From positions 26,633 through 45,349 of the forward strand of contig WKLE02002756.1 in the NCBI GenBank assembly GCA_014885115.2: a DNA stretch of 18,717 nucleotides, read 5' to 3'. The stretch is from Asterionellopsis glacialis. Taxonomy: Eukaryota; Bacillariophyta; Plagiogrammaphyceae; Rhaphoneidales; Asterionellopsidaceae. The notes under the pieces were generated by a model. The model saw only the letters and a program-made list of their open reading frames with translations. It made no database searches and was not told where the DNA came from. The translations under genes and the position numbers were made by a program. Of the stretch, positions 1 to 8,858 are shown in pieces. Position 1 is the first letter of the stretch, and every line of letters starts with the position of its first letter.

Positions 1-175
1 TCTAGAGAGGTCCTTTCTCAATATTGAAAATTGGGAGAAACTGTTGCGAGCAATACATAATTACATGGGACAATCATCCGTGATGCAACTTCATCATAAT
101 ATTGAATTAAATCTATTGCTTTCTTTATTGTAATTAGAAGCATGGTACATAGTGTACTTCCTCAATTTGACTTCT

Positions 176-1081
176 TTAGGGTGACCAGGGTTTAATGGCC
201 ATGAGAGCATAAAGGAGACCGACAAAGATTATTGAAACAACATTACTTAAACGTCGAAGAGTCAGAACTTTGGGGAAGTCTTCTTGTAAATTATCATCTT
301 GAGTTTTGGTCGTAGTCCATTCCAAGACAGCCTGATTTCCTTCTTGTTGTGTTGTTAGATCTGTGAAACCCCACCACAGGGCAAAGGTTGCCAGAAGGTG
401 AAGGGCACTTCGAATATATTTGGGTGCCAGAGCCATAGAACCATAATCTTGAGCAGCTTGAGCCATTCCGGAAATTATAGATATTGTTAATGCGGGTAGA
501 ACAACTGATTTGTCTATGTTAGAAACAACACCTCCACTTGAAAACCAAAACGAAATTACGTCTGGTTTTTTCGATTGGATTGCCACCCATTCAATTATTG
601 TTGATATAATTATTCCACCTGAAAAAAGCATGGAAGATATTGCATGAATAAGAACCCATATTTTCTTAGAAAACAAATATATAACCCATTTAGGCCACGG
701 AGCAACCTTGTAATTTTGAACCATAAAGTAGCTGATAGCAACAAACCATGCACCAATTCCTATTGAAGACCATGATGGTGTCTTCGTAAATTTGATGCCT
801 TTTTTATTCTCTTTCGGGTCAATCTCTTTGTTAGCACTTGTTCCCCATAATTTTAGTGTAGTATATTGTGCATTCTTCGTTGGTCTGTTCTTTAGTCTTG
901 TTCTTTCGTATACGTTGAAGTTCGTGCAAGCATTGCTTGTTGGTAGAAGAGAATGTTCAAAAGGACGACAACGATGAAGTACGTTCGTAAATGAAATCCC
1001 TTGAGATAATAAATATGCCGATCTCGCCTCAACAATCCAGGTCAGAACAAAAAGAGCTTGCAATGCCAACATGGACTGCAT
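176..1081 (-). CDS. multi-pass membrane protein, possibly plastid-targeted (DUF2269-like?)
   Basis: This single-exon gene encodes 301 residues. The open frame runs 17 codons further upstream without another ATG, so the start is placed at the first ATG (1081); a second ATG lies three codons on. Residues 1-22 form a signal peptide ending in RSA, with Tyr at +1. This resembles, weakly, the cleavage motif of diatom plastid pre-sequences and is followed by a basic, Ser/Thr-containing stretch to about residue 100. Hydrophobic segments follow at about 104-122, 141-165, 193-210, 223-241 and 278-297. The pattern of a helix with His and SGG (HAISSMLFSGG), a helix ending SG, and a last helix ending in MAIKP reminds me of the DUF2269 family of small integral membrane proteins of unknown function, but the match is from memory and weak. 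No catalytic motif is visible. It is divergent from the gene at 2043. Confidence 0.7.
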   Translation of the reverse strand: MQSMLALQALFVLTWIVEARSAYLLSQGISFTNVLHRCRPFEHSLLPTSNACTNFNVYERTRLKNRPTKNAQYTTLKLWGTSANKEIDPKENKKGIKFTKTPSWSSIGIGAWFVAISYFMVQNYKVAPWPKWVIYLFSKKIWVLIHAISSMLFSGGIIISTIIEWVAIQSKKPDVISFWFSSGGVVSNIDKSVVLPALTISIISGMAQAAQDYGSMALAPKYIRSALHLLATFALWWGFTDLTTQQEGNQAVLEWTTTKTQDDNLQEDFPKVLTLRRLSNVVSIIFVGLLYALMAIKPWSP

Positions 1082-2042
1082 TTTATTCGAAGTAGGGTGT
1101 TTTCTTTGTTGTTGCACCTTTTCCGGTAACACTTATTTACTTTCGAATTGGACTTGGAGACAAATGATCGGTGACTTTGTTGTGCTACTTTTTAAAAGGG
1201 CTATGAGAGTGCTGAGCTTTGAGGCTGCGACAATTTTTCTCTTCTTCCTGTTGCTTTCCAAAGAAGATGACATTCCTGGGTTTCGGTATGAGAAGATTAT
1301 ACGAACTGGGATTGAGCCCAAGAGATCAGATTGCAGATTGGGCTTCTCATTTTTTCAGAGAGATCTTTTACATAAAAAAAACTCTAACCTTATATGACTA
1401 TTATTCCTTTCTTACTGTACGTAATAATAAAAGAATTATGAATCACGTAGGTGTACGAGTTACAGAGAGTATTTGAGACATATCTAGTTCGTATGTGTAT
1501 CATGGTGCCAAAATTTTATGTGTTGGCTTATATATATAAATACAGGCTACAGGATCCTACCAGTTGCCAATAATCGAGATAGTGAAGTTTCAAAAAAAGT
1601 GGAGTATACTGTTTTGACCGCGATGAATTTAAAAACTGAATTTGAGCAGAATGGTTAGAATTCGACGGTTCAACCACACGTTTCAACGGCAGCCAGAGAA
1701 TGTGAAACGGAGATTTATGGTCCGACATACATGGTAATACTGGTAAGATTCGTACGGTACACATGCACATACCAGGAGTTCCTGTGAAGGTCGATCGCCG
1801 ATATCACACGTGAACTACGTACAAGTACTTACTCTGCGTACTACTAACTAATTAGGCTACCTTTTTCTTTCCATTTTCGCTCCCCCCGTGGTTTTTGTGT
1901 CGGTAGATATCTTTCTCTCGCTTCGCTGCCACAACAAAATACAATTGCTGTGAACTCCGCATCATCCTTCTTATCATCAGTCGAGTTGTTTTCAACATCT
2001 TGTTAAACGAATCCGCATCTAAGGGTATATCGATAAAGAATC
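1082..2042. promoter_or_regulatory. divergent intergenic region
   Basis: This AT-rich region of about 960 bp separates two divergently oriented genes and should hold both promoters. A TATA-like run (TATATATATAAATA) lies at 1530-1543, too far from either start to be assigned. A pyrimidine-rich tract at about 1860-1925, with a run of six C residues, lies 120-180 bp before the gene at 2043. GTAC-containing palindromes occur at about 1752-1760 and 1820-1840. I see no RNA gene and no convincing extra coding frame. Confidence 0.4.
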
Positions 2043-2684
2043 ATGGCTAGAAGTTTGTTAAAAATAAAAAGACTAGCACGGCGAAGTGGTAAATCTGGAG
2101 AGGTTGTAGTACAGAAACCAATCACTTCGAGAAAAGATCATCGAAAGGCAGAAGATGCTTGCTCTGTCAGTACAGCTGTTACAGATGCTGACAGCGTTAC
2201 GAGATCTCCCAAAGACAATCGTCTAACTAAAAATTCATCAGAAAGAGAAGGAGAATTATTTTCGAGCATTGTCAATAATGATGATTCCTTGTCAGCTACA
2301 CCCGTGCTTTTATCGTTGTCTAATGTTCGAAGTCAGCCTAGGGCTAAGTATTCCAATTCTATCTCTGCAAGTAATCCGCCCATCCAGTTATTGGGCAAAA
2401 TTAGGCCTCGAGAATTTGTGGAAATAAAAACACTACGTGCGCTTGCTTTTGCGGGGGATTCTACTCGAAGAATGACAACTCAATCTTCAAATAATAATGA
2501 TGATGCCTCATTTAGTGAAGAACAAAAATCATGTGCCGAAGAAGGTCCATCATCTCCTTCATCAAAATACCTCTGCAATCCCACTATTAATCGATTGCGA
2601 TTAATGAAACGCGAGAAGGAACTGCAATTCAGCAAACACAAAATGGATTTGCCAAGTGTCTCCGATAATGGGGAACAGAGTTAA
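2043..2684 (+). CDS. hypothetical Ser-rich, probably disordered protein
   Basis: The frame is uninterrupted for 213 codons and starts at an ATG in a favourable context (ATCATGG). I do not recognise it. The N-terminal 20 residues are strongly basic (KIKRLARRSGK), which could be a nuclear or mitochondrial signal or simply RNA/DNA contact. The rest is rich in Ser, Asn, Asp and Lys with few aromatic residues, as in disordered proteins. Two less disordered islands stand out: a segment near residues 110-135 (QLLGKIRPREFVEIKTLRAL) and a charged helix near 183-200 (RLRLMKREKELQFSK). No signal peptide, membrane helix or known domain is seen. The stop is followed by AT-rich sequence. It could also be one exon of a longer gene. 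Confidence 0.55.
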   Translation: MARSLLKIKRLARRSGKSGEVVVQKPITSRKDHRKAEDACSVSTAVTDADSVTRSPKDNRLTKNSSEREGELFSSIVNNDDSLSATPVLLSLSNVRSQPRAKYSNSISASNPPIQLLGKIRPREFVEIKTLRALAFAGDSTRRMTTQSSNNNDDASFSEEQKSCAEEGPSSPSSKYLCNPTINRLRLMKREKELQFSKHKMDLPSVSDNGEQS

Positions 2685-2761
2685 AAATTGGTCATCTCAT
2701 TTGACGGAGGAAATGAGATTGCCAATAAAGCGAATACATAGAAATTACGTCGTCTAGTCAG

Positions 2762-2781
2762 TACCGTAATGAATTACGGTA
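2762..2781. repeat. perfect 9-bp inverted repeat with 2-nt gap
   Basis: TACCGTAAT is followed by GA and then by ATTACGGTA, so the two 9-bp arms are exact reverse complements. It lies about 80 bp after the stop of the gene ending at 2684, so it could form a hairpin in its 3' region or be part of the dispersed TACCGTA/GTAC repeat family in this window. Confidence 0.7.
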
Positions 2782-3578
2782 GTCTCGTTTAATCACCCCT
2801 TGATGATAGTTGTACGTTACTTTAAGATTTATTATTTTAATATTTGTTAAATTACATGGATCTTCGTACCTTTTCAAACAATTTATGGTGGCACAGTACA
2901 CTATACAATTTGTTCTCGTTATCTTTATTAGTACGCCATAGCGTTTCTTCAGAGAAAATAAATTAGATATCTTTGTAAAATAGACAATGGTCAAAATTGG
3001 TGTACATGGACATGAATAATACGGTTTCACTCAACAATTTCATATTTTTTTTGGACATGGTCAGTACCAATTACCTTTTTTGTTTTGGATAAGTCGCAAA
3101 TTTTCTAATTTTTCCAAATACTTCGTCGTATGTGTATTCTTGAATAGAACAAGACTCGACTGTTCCTGGATACCTTTTTCCATTTGCTTGGTTTTGATGA
3201 ATATAATATTTGAATGAAACGAAATCAGTCGTGTGGTGGAGTGAGCTTGAATTTACGCGCCTATTCAAGTCATGTTTTGAACATACTATTTAGAACTTAG
3301 GACCGCACAATGAATGAAAGTTAATGAAGCGTTATTTACGCGCCGAAATCGGTTTATGTATCCCATTATCCCGGGACAGTAGTATCTTTCGCGAGCATAC
3401 GAACAAGAAATATCTATTTTTTGTACCTTTAAATTATATTGAAATACATCATACTCAACAGCATTACCTTTTGAACCATAAATTTAGTTCATAGGATGAA
3501 CTTGACATCTCCTAATGTACCTGTCGGTATTTATATATATGAACGTAGCAGGTACCTATCTCTGGGCGGTTAAAATGT

Positions 3579-3593
3579 TACAGGTACCAGGTA
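3579..3593 (-). repeat. 15-bp dispersed repeat copy, inverted relative to 8569-8583
   Basis: TACAGGTACCAGGTA here is the exact reverse complement of TACCTGGTACCTGTA at 8569-8583. Both copies sit in non-coding DNA among other GGTACC palindromes. Confidence 0.7.
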
Positions 3594-4386
3594 CGGTAGG
3601 ACCTCTACCTGTAGAATATCTACGTTGGGTGTAGGTATTAATACTGGTAATAATTCGGAGGGGTAGAATGGTGGCCATACGATCTCTTCTGTAAGTTTGT
3701 CTGATATTGATTTCAATTGGGTGCGGTAGCGTTTTTTGTCTGCGTCTCAAGTCCAACGCATATGACGCACGAACTGATGCACGAGATGCACCCCAGATTC
3801 GTAGATACTACGAGTTACAGTACAAAGTACGTACCTCAACCAGAAACGAATCCGGAAGAAGATTCACATAAAATGCACGCATATATTTTATGGTACCGTA
3901 CCTGATACAATATTATATTGTCATTTGTACAAAGGTTTTAAAGACGAAATTTTATATGCTGTACAATCTGTAGAAGTCACACACCTTAGAATTTGAACGG
4001 GTACCGGCTGCCCGTGCTTCTTATTTTTTTCTGCGTTCGATAGAAAATTTATGATAAATTTGGTCCTACACAAATTTTACGTAACCCGTTAGTATTCAGA
4101 ATTTTTTACAAAGTTAGGACGACTTTGTTGTATTCGTAGAAAACGCATAAAAACACGATCGGTACCGTAGGTTTTCGAGTCCACAACAACCAGTGGTCGC
4201 TTCGCATTGTCAACAGAAATCGCAATCGTGTTTGGTTTCGCACACACGTAGTGACTTGATTTCGAGATAAAAGGAGACACAACAGTCTTCACGTTTCGTT
4301 TCGTGACTTTCCTACTGTCTTCTGCTTTCGACGTTCGTGGACACATATTCTTGCGTACTTTCGTAGTTCATAAAGAAAAAACAGTG

Positions 4387-5899
4387 ATGCACAGTACTGC
4401 TACTGCTACTTTTACTTCTCACAACGTTAACCTAGCAATCGATATTTGCGCAGCACTTACATTTGAACTAAAGTCAAACACTCCGGCGAACCATATATTT
4501 AGGGACGACAATTACGATAATCTAAAGAGAATGGGGGCGTGTCATGGGACATGTCACAAAGGTGGTGAAACAGGCAAAGATAATGCCTTTTCATTGACGA
4601 GTGCCACAGAAACCAGTACAGGTTTTTCAGCTGGTGGAGGAGATTGTTATGAAGGAGATATGATGATCGATGATATTCTGATGCCGTCAAAAGATCAAGA
4701 TCAGATGATGGATGGTGAGAGCGACATTGAAATATTTTACGATGCAGTAGAATTCTTGGACGACTTTGATAGTGCCAATGATGTCCAATCAAGTGTCATT
4801 GAAATACTTCGTGGTGGCCATGGTCATGGTAATTATGGAGGAAGCCCGCATAGCACATCTCCTGACTCGGTTGCATATGCCTATTCCAACAGCCACTTGA
4901 ATCAGAACCAAAACAACCATATCAACAATTATCATAGTAATAATGGTGCGTATCGTGAACAACCTCCTCCCTCTTCTTCACGTTTGGGAACGACATACTA
5001 TGCACCTCCACCAGCTCCAAAGGAATTGCCGCTGCGGTTTTTAAGAGCGGGGAAGGGCGATCCTGTTGAAGGTCAAAGGAGATATGAAGAAACATTGAAA
5101 TGGAGAGCTGAACACAAAATGGATTACATTTTGGATGAAGCCTTTCCTCACTTTGAACTTATTAAAGCAAACTATCCTCATTTCTTCCATTTGCGTGGAA
5201 GGAACAATGAACCTGTTTACTATGAAAGTCCAGCCAAAATCGATCTTAAGGCACTCCGCCGGGGAGGTGTCACATTTGACGAGTTACTACGCCATTATGC
5301 CATGGTGACAGAATTTTGTTGGCAATACGTAGAGGGTGATGATTTTTCAAAATCAATTTATATTATTGATTTGGAGGGGATTCGTATTACAGATTTTGTC
5401 GGAGAATGTGTTGATTTTCTCAAAAGCACAGCCAAATTCACTGGTGCACATTATCCAGAACGTTCTGGTTACATTATGGTGATTAATGTACCATCATGGT
5501 TCAAAAGTACGTTTTGTGCGAGCCTTGTTGTGATTTTATTTTTTTAGTTTGTTGCTATCAGTTTATCCTCATTCTGTTTTTGCTTTTTGTTACTGATGCC
5601 ACACAGTTATTTGGAATGTAGTGAAACCATTAATAGATCCAGTGACTCAAGAAAAGGTTTATATTCTCCGCGGCAAGGATGAAATTTTCAAAAATTTGCT
5701 TGAAAGGGTGCCAATCGAAAACATTCCTCCTGAATATGGTGGTACAAGTATGCCTTTAGGTCAAGCACCAGAAGAACAAATGTTATGGAATTTAATGAGA
5801 CATAATAATGATCGTGCCAATGGATGTCTCAAATGCCAAGGGGCTGGAGGACAACCACCTTGTCACTACTGTTCCTTTACACCGTGGAGAAGTTATTAA
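4387..5899 (+). CDS. Sec14-like CRAL-TRIO lipid-transfer protein (two exons)
   Basis: Exons 4387-5506 and 5607-5899 join to a 470-residue protein; the first ATG of the open frame is at 4387. Sec14/CRAL-TRIO proteins bind and exchange phosphoinositides or other lipids between membranes. Residues 1-210 are low-complexity: an acidic patch (about 86-130), a Gly/His stretch (143-151), an Asn/His-rich run (170-187) and a Pro-rich end (193-211). A CRAL-TRIO N-terminal helix region follows (LRFLRA at 216-221, GD, EGQRR, TLKWR at 236-240), then the lipid-binding domain from about 258 to 425, including YIIDLEGI (325-332), YPERSGYIMVINVPSWF (356-372) and, after the intron, VVKPLIDPVTQEKV. NIPPEYGG near 412-419 is the usual end of the fold. 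Within the acidic patch, IFYDAVE (116-122) resembles a FFAT motif. The C-terminus has C447-x2-C-x8-C-x2-C462, not usual for the family. Removing the intron restores the conserved core. Confidence 0.9.
5507..5606 (+). other. 100-bp spliceosomal intron
   Basis: The intron begins GTACGT and ends CACACAG. A branch-like TACTGAT lies about 10 bases before the acceptor. Reading through would add 13 non-homologous residues and stop at 5547. Splicing after the first base of codon 374 restores an Ile codon and continues the CRAL-TRIO domain (IIWNVVKPLID). Confidence 0.9.
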
Positions 5900-6572
5900 A
5901 ACAAAACAAACAGATTGATGTGACGTTTGCAATGGTTTCCATTGTATATTGCTGATGATTGATTTTCAAAAAGTGGAGAAGAATTGCTGTATTCTTCCTA
6001 CAAATTCCACAGCATACTGGGTTAAAATAGCATTTTTACATGGGTGTAAAAATAATCAGAACAAATTTATTGTGTAAAAAATTAAACTTTATTGGTACAT
6101 TGTGTCGACTGTAGTTACTTGTATTCTTATATTTCGAGGGTAATCGTAAATTCGCATCTTGGACCCTCTACCTACAGTCCATTCCTAGAGGGTCTACGAT
6201 ACTGACTCTAGATTGTAAGTCATTGACCATTTTCATTTTCACAAGAAAAATAAGGAGCAGCACAAAAGAATTTTCCTTTTCGGCAATTCTTTTTTTTGCA
6301 GTCGATTTCTTTCTCCGATCCTTGTCTACTATATAGACGTAGTTTCTTTTTCTTAACTTTACAAAAGAATTCACTTATTGCGACACTGAAGAGTATTTGA
6401 TCGATGGCCAAGTAATATCTTCGCTCCAACTTCATTCTCTGGCCGTATAGTAGTACCATCATCTGCAATATGTTTATCACGTATTTTCCATACTTTTGTT
6501 GTTTTGCCTCACCCACAAAATCGGTATCACCCACCATAGTACAAGAAGTGCCTGCCAAATATATTTCATGGC
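5900..6572. other. convergent intergenic region
   Basis: About 670 bp of AT-rich DNA between the stops of two facing genes, expected to hold both 3' untranslated regions. A 9-bp inverted repeat lies at 6162-6194. A 120-codon minus-strand frame at 6220-6582 shows Lys/Cys-rich low-complexity sequence with no family resemblance, and I regard it as non-coding. Confidence 0.5.
6162..6194. repeat. inverted repeat, possible 3' hairpin
   Basis: GACCCTCTA at 6162-6170 and TAGAGGGTC at 6186-6194 are exact reverse complements separated by 15 nt. The arm sequence is related to the CCTCTAGAGG-type elements at 8262-8313 and at the first bases of the window. Confidence 0.65.
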
Positions 6573-8078
6573 TTACCGACATTCTGCTCCGGGAAAAGTA
6601 GAGGAGATAAGTCCATACAACTCTCGGTGTATCTTCTTTGCGTTGTCGTTCGAAAGTGTTTTATCCGAGTCTTTGTGTAAATAATCATAACGAATACGAT
6701 ATGTTTTTGCACGTCGACCAGAAGAGTGGACAAACGCATCACCAAGTTGCACAGCAACGCACTCAACTGCAGGCTCAAGAGAGCTAGCAAGTTTAGAAAG
6801 AGCCGCCTCTGAGACAGTACTCTCACTATCACCAAGTGGTAGCCACATAGAAATATCATGCTCCGGACAATCAGTATGATTCTTGCGGTGAAGAGCTTCT
6901 TTACGACGATCTGCTGTAGCGCGACCAGATAGAGCTTTGACTTCTGCCCTTGATGCATCTGTGTCTTCGCATGGTACGGAAAATTTGCCAAGAAATTGTG
7001 TTTTGGCTGTTTCTGTCTCCAATGGTGGCATTCGTCTGGGCATAGAGGGTTGAGAAAAGCTCTGTGATGGAGTTGGCCCATGTGGCCCATAATCGGGTGG
7101 AGAGGCCATGATTAAACGATTCTTGGCAGTGAAAATCCTAGGGAGAAATACGGAGGTGACGTTAAAACCGGCATTGCTCAAAGCCAATTCACGAGCTTCA
7201 TCAAGTTGCTTAGTAAGGTCAGGTATTTCTTTGGAGTTCATGATTTTATCGTATGCTTCTTTAGCATATTCTGATGTGCCAACAAGTTTTTTTCGGGTGT
7301 GACAGCAAGGGACTAAAGCGATTGGCGAGCCAGTTCTAGCAGCTGATGCAACGAGAAGATCCGACAGTCCTCCGCAAGCATGGACTGATGCCAATAGACA
7401 AGTTGGATGAGGTTTAAGCTGTTCCAGTGAACCTTCTACAAAATCAAATCTTTCTGCTAAATGAGGCCACCGATGTTCCATTGAAGACTGAATCGCTTCA
7501 GCAGATGGTGGCATCCTCCGATCAACGCAAAGAGCTGTGAGTGGTCGCTCCTCCCCTTTATAGTCTTTTTTGTCGGCATCGTCCAGTACTAGAAGCGCCC
7601 AAGCCAATAATCCATGCCCGGCGGCAGTATCGCAGACGCGCCTCACAGAACTAAACCTTGCGTGAATGTACACTGCTGCAGCCCACGTCTCAAATACCTC
7701 CTTTCGTGGCATGGAGCCAGATTGACAGATGACAGAAGAAAATTCATCAAATAAGCTTGAAGAGTCAAAAAGTGATGCGTGACGTGGTTTCAGTTTTTTC
7801 CTTGCTTTCTGTAGTGATTCTGACCCATTCCAGAGAGCACCATGATTTGTCAGTGCTTCTACTTCAGCAGCAGCAGTCGCCTTGTCCCAATTATAGACAT
7901 TTGTAGCACTAGAAGCCAGTGCCCTTCTTGTCGTTTGCGAGTATGCGACGCTCGGAACTATTCGATGCGACATGCAGATACTTAGAAATACAACCGTGAT
8001 CTTACCAAGTCGTAGAATTCTATCAGTTTTGGTGCAGTCAATCTTCGTTTTGTTGGTCTGATTAAATTGCTCTGTCAT
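6573..8078 (-). CDS. methyltransferase-fold protein fused to C-terminal FDX-ACB domain
   Basis: A single exon of 501 residues with an ATG at 8078. Residues about 126-326 form a Rossmann-type methyltransferase domain: a SAM-binding loop VCDTAAGHGLLAWAL (148-162, Asp150, GxG at 154-156), an acidic strand end (CVDRR, 184-188), HACGGLSD (233-240) and PCCH (257-260). The HACG/PCCH pair is typical of the Methyltransf_32 group, whose substrates are mostly unknown. Residues about 408-501 match a ferredoxin-fold anticodon-binding domain: DISMWLP at its start, LGDAFVH (445-451), TYRIRYDY (459-466), KTLSND (473-478) and a terminal Arg. This is the layout of the C-terminus of organellar phenylalanyl-tRNA synthetase, so tRNA binding or tRNA modification is a reasonable inference. 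A hydrophobic segment at about 27-40 is followed by a basic, Ser-rich stretch (VAYSQTTRRALASS), suggesting organelle targeting; Met36 is an alternative start. The end coincides with the natural end of the domain. Confidence 0.88.
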   Translation of the reverse strand: MTEQFNQTNKTKIDCTKTDRILRLGKITVVFLSICMSHRIVPSVAYSQTTRRALASSATNVYNWDKATAAAEVEALTNHGALWNGSESLQKARKKLKPRHASLFDSSSLFDEFSSVICQSGSMPRKEVFETWAAAVYIHARFSSVRRVCDTAAGHGLLAWALLVLDDADKKDYKGEERPLTALCVDRRMPPSAEAIQSSMEHRWPHLAERFDFVEGSLEQLKPHPTCLLASVHACGGLSDLLVASAARTGSPIALVPCCHTRKKLVGTSEYAKEAYDKIMNSKEIPDLTKQLDEARELALSNAGFNVTSVFLPRIFTAKNRLIMASPPDYGPHGPTPSQSFSQPSMPRRMPPLETETAKTQFLGKFSVPCEDTDASRAEVKALSGRATADRRKEALHRKNHTDCPEHDISMWLPLGDSESTVSEAALSKLASSLEPAVECVAVQLGDAFVHSSGRRAKTYRIRYDYLHKDSDKTLSNDNAKKIHRELYGLISSTFPGAECR

Positions 8079-8261
8079 GTTCTATTGTTGAAGACCCTCC
8101 CCCAACAACGATAGACGGCAATTTAGAAAAAATGAGATTATCGCCAGCTTGGAACTTGGAACCCTCTGTAGTAGTCATAGTCCTACTAATCCTACCGGGT
8201 GGTAGAGTCCTAACGTTAGAATACTTTCGTGTAAGTTGTAAGGTACAGGTAGCATTCTGGA

Positions 8262-8313
8262 CTCTCTAGAGAGGTCCTACAACATACATGGCTACAGTAC
8301 GTCTCTAGAGAGG
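8262..8313. repeat. paired CTCTCTAGAGAG palindromes
   Basis: A perfect 12-bp palindrome at 8262-8273 (CTCTCTAGAGAG), extended by GGA on the left and by TCC after one extra G on the right, is followed 28 bp later by TCTCTAGAGAGG at 8302-8313. The first 14 bases of the window (TCTAGAGAGGTCCT) repeat the right half of the first copy exactly. Confidence 0.7.
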
Positions 8314-8446
8314 CAACCTGAAAACTTGCCACAAGATTCGGGGAAAAAATTATTATGATTCCCCATTCCATCCGATTTGGGTTTTCAGTGGGCGGCGCAA
8401 ACCACAGCATGTATTAATACTTGCAGGAAGTTGTATGACTTTCTGG

Positions 8447-8477
8447 TTTAGGGTTAAGGTTTCGGTTAGGGTTAGAG
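8447..8477 (+). repeat. short interstitial telomere-like tract
   Basis: The tract reads TTTAGGG, TTAAGG, TTTCGG, TTAGGG, TTAGAG in tandem: five imperfect units of a TTAGGG-type telomere repeat. It lies in non-coding DNA near the palindromic repeats. Confidence 0.6.
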
Positions 8478-8568
8478 CAGTTGTTTGCAAACAATAAACT
8501 CTGTCTTCTTTGTCACGCGCGGTGGCTTGGTTTTAGGTCCTAGGTAGCCTACGGTACGTTGAGACACA

Positions 8569-8583
8569 TACCTGGTACCTGTA
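8569..8583 (+). repeat. 15-bp dispersed repeat copy
   Basis: TACCTGGTACCTGTA occurs here and in inverted orientation at 3579-3593. It contains the GGTACC palindrome that recurs in the intergenic DNA of the window. Confidence 0.7.
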
Positions 8584-8858
8584 CGGGTGAGCAATGTAGA
8601 CTACGAAATTTTATGCAGGGATTTGAGTCTGACGTAGACGGAAAGACATAAAAAAATTTCTTTGGCAGCTTTTCTGTAGAGAATAGTCTACAAACATATC
8701 GCACGAGGTTTTCTAATCAAAAGCGATGGCGACCGATACCTCTGGTACCATTCCAGCATAGTTGTCATCCATTGTTACACAAGTCATTATTCTATGACAA
8801 CCAATCCCAGCTAGTTGGCTTCATAGTTTATGCATTGCTCAAATTTCTCACATCTACC

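Larger units (their letters stand above)
2685..4386. other. long AT-rich intergenic region with short GTAC palindromes
   Basis: This stretch of about 1.7 kb has only short, unconvincing frames. It holds many small GTAC-centred palindromes (GGTACC and TACCGTA variants) at roughly 2762-2781, 3550-3605, 3891-3905, 4000-4006 and 4160-4170. The part from about 4100 to 4386 is presumably the promoter and leader of the Sec14-like gene. No RNA gene or complete mobile element was recognised; the repeats may be remnants of small non-autonomous elements. Confidence 0.4.
8079..8858. promoter_or_regulatory. divergent intergenic region with repeats
   Basis: About 780 bp between two divergently transcribed genes, likely holding both promoters. 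It carries two CTCTAGAG palindromes (8262-8273, 8302-8313), a telomere-like tract (8447-8477), a GTAC palindrome copy (8569-8583) and a TGACGT half-site at 8630-8635 about 225 bp before the 8859 start. No gene was recognised. Confidence 0.45.

Noticed and set aside
1530..1543. TATATATATAAATA as TATA box of the gene at 2043
   Set aside because: It lies about 500 bp before the start codon, and AT-rich runs are common here.
3717..3905. 62-codon plus-strand frame in the long intergenic region
   Set aside because: It has no ATG at its start, no family resemblance and lies in repeat-rich non-coding DNA.
6220..6582. 120-codon minus-strand frame downstream of the methyltransferase-FDX-ACB gene
   Set aside because: It overlaps that gene's end in another frame, is Lys/Cys low-complexity and resembles no family; the FDX-ACB domain already ends naturally at 6573.
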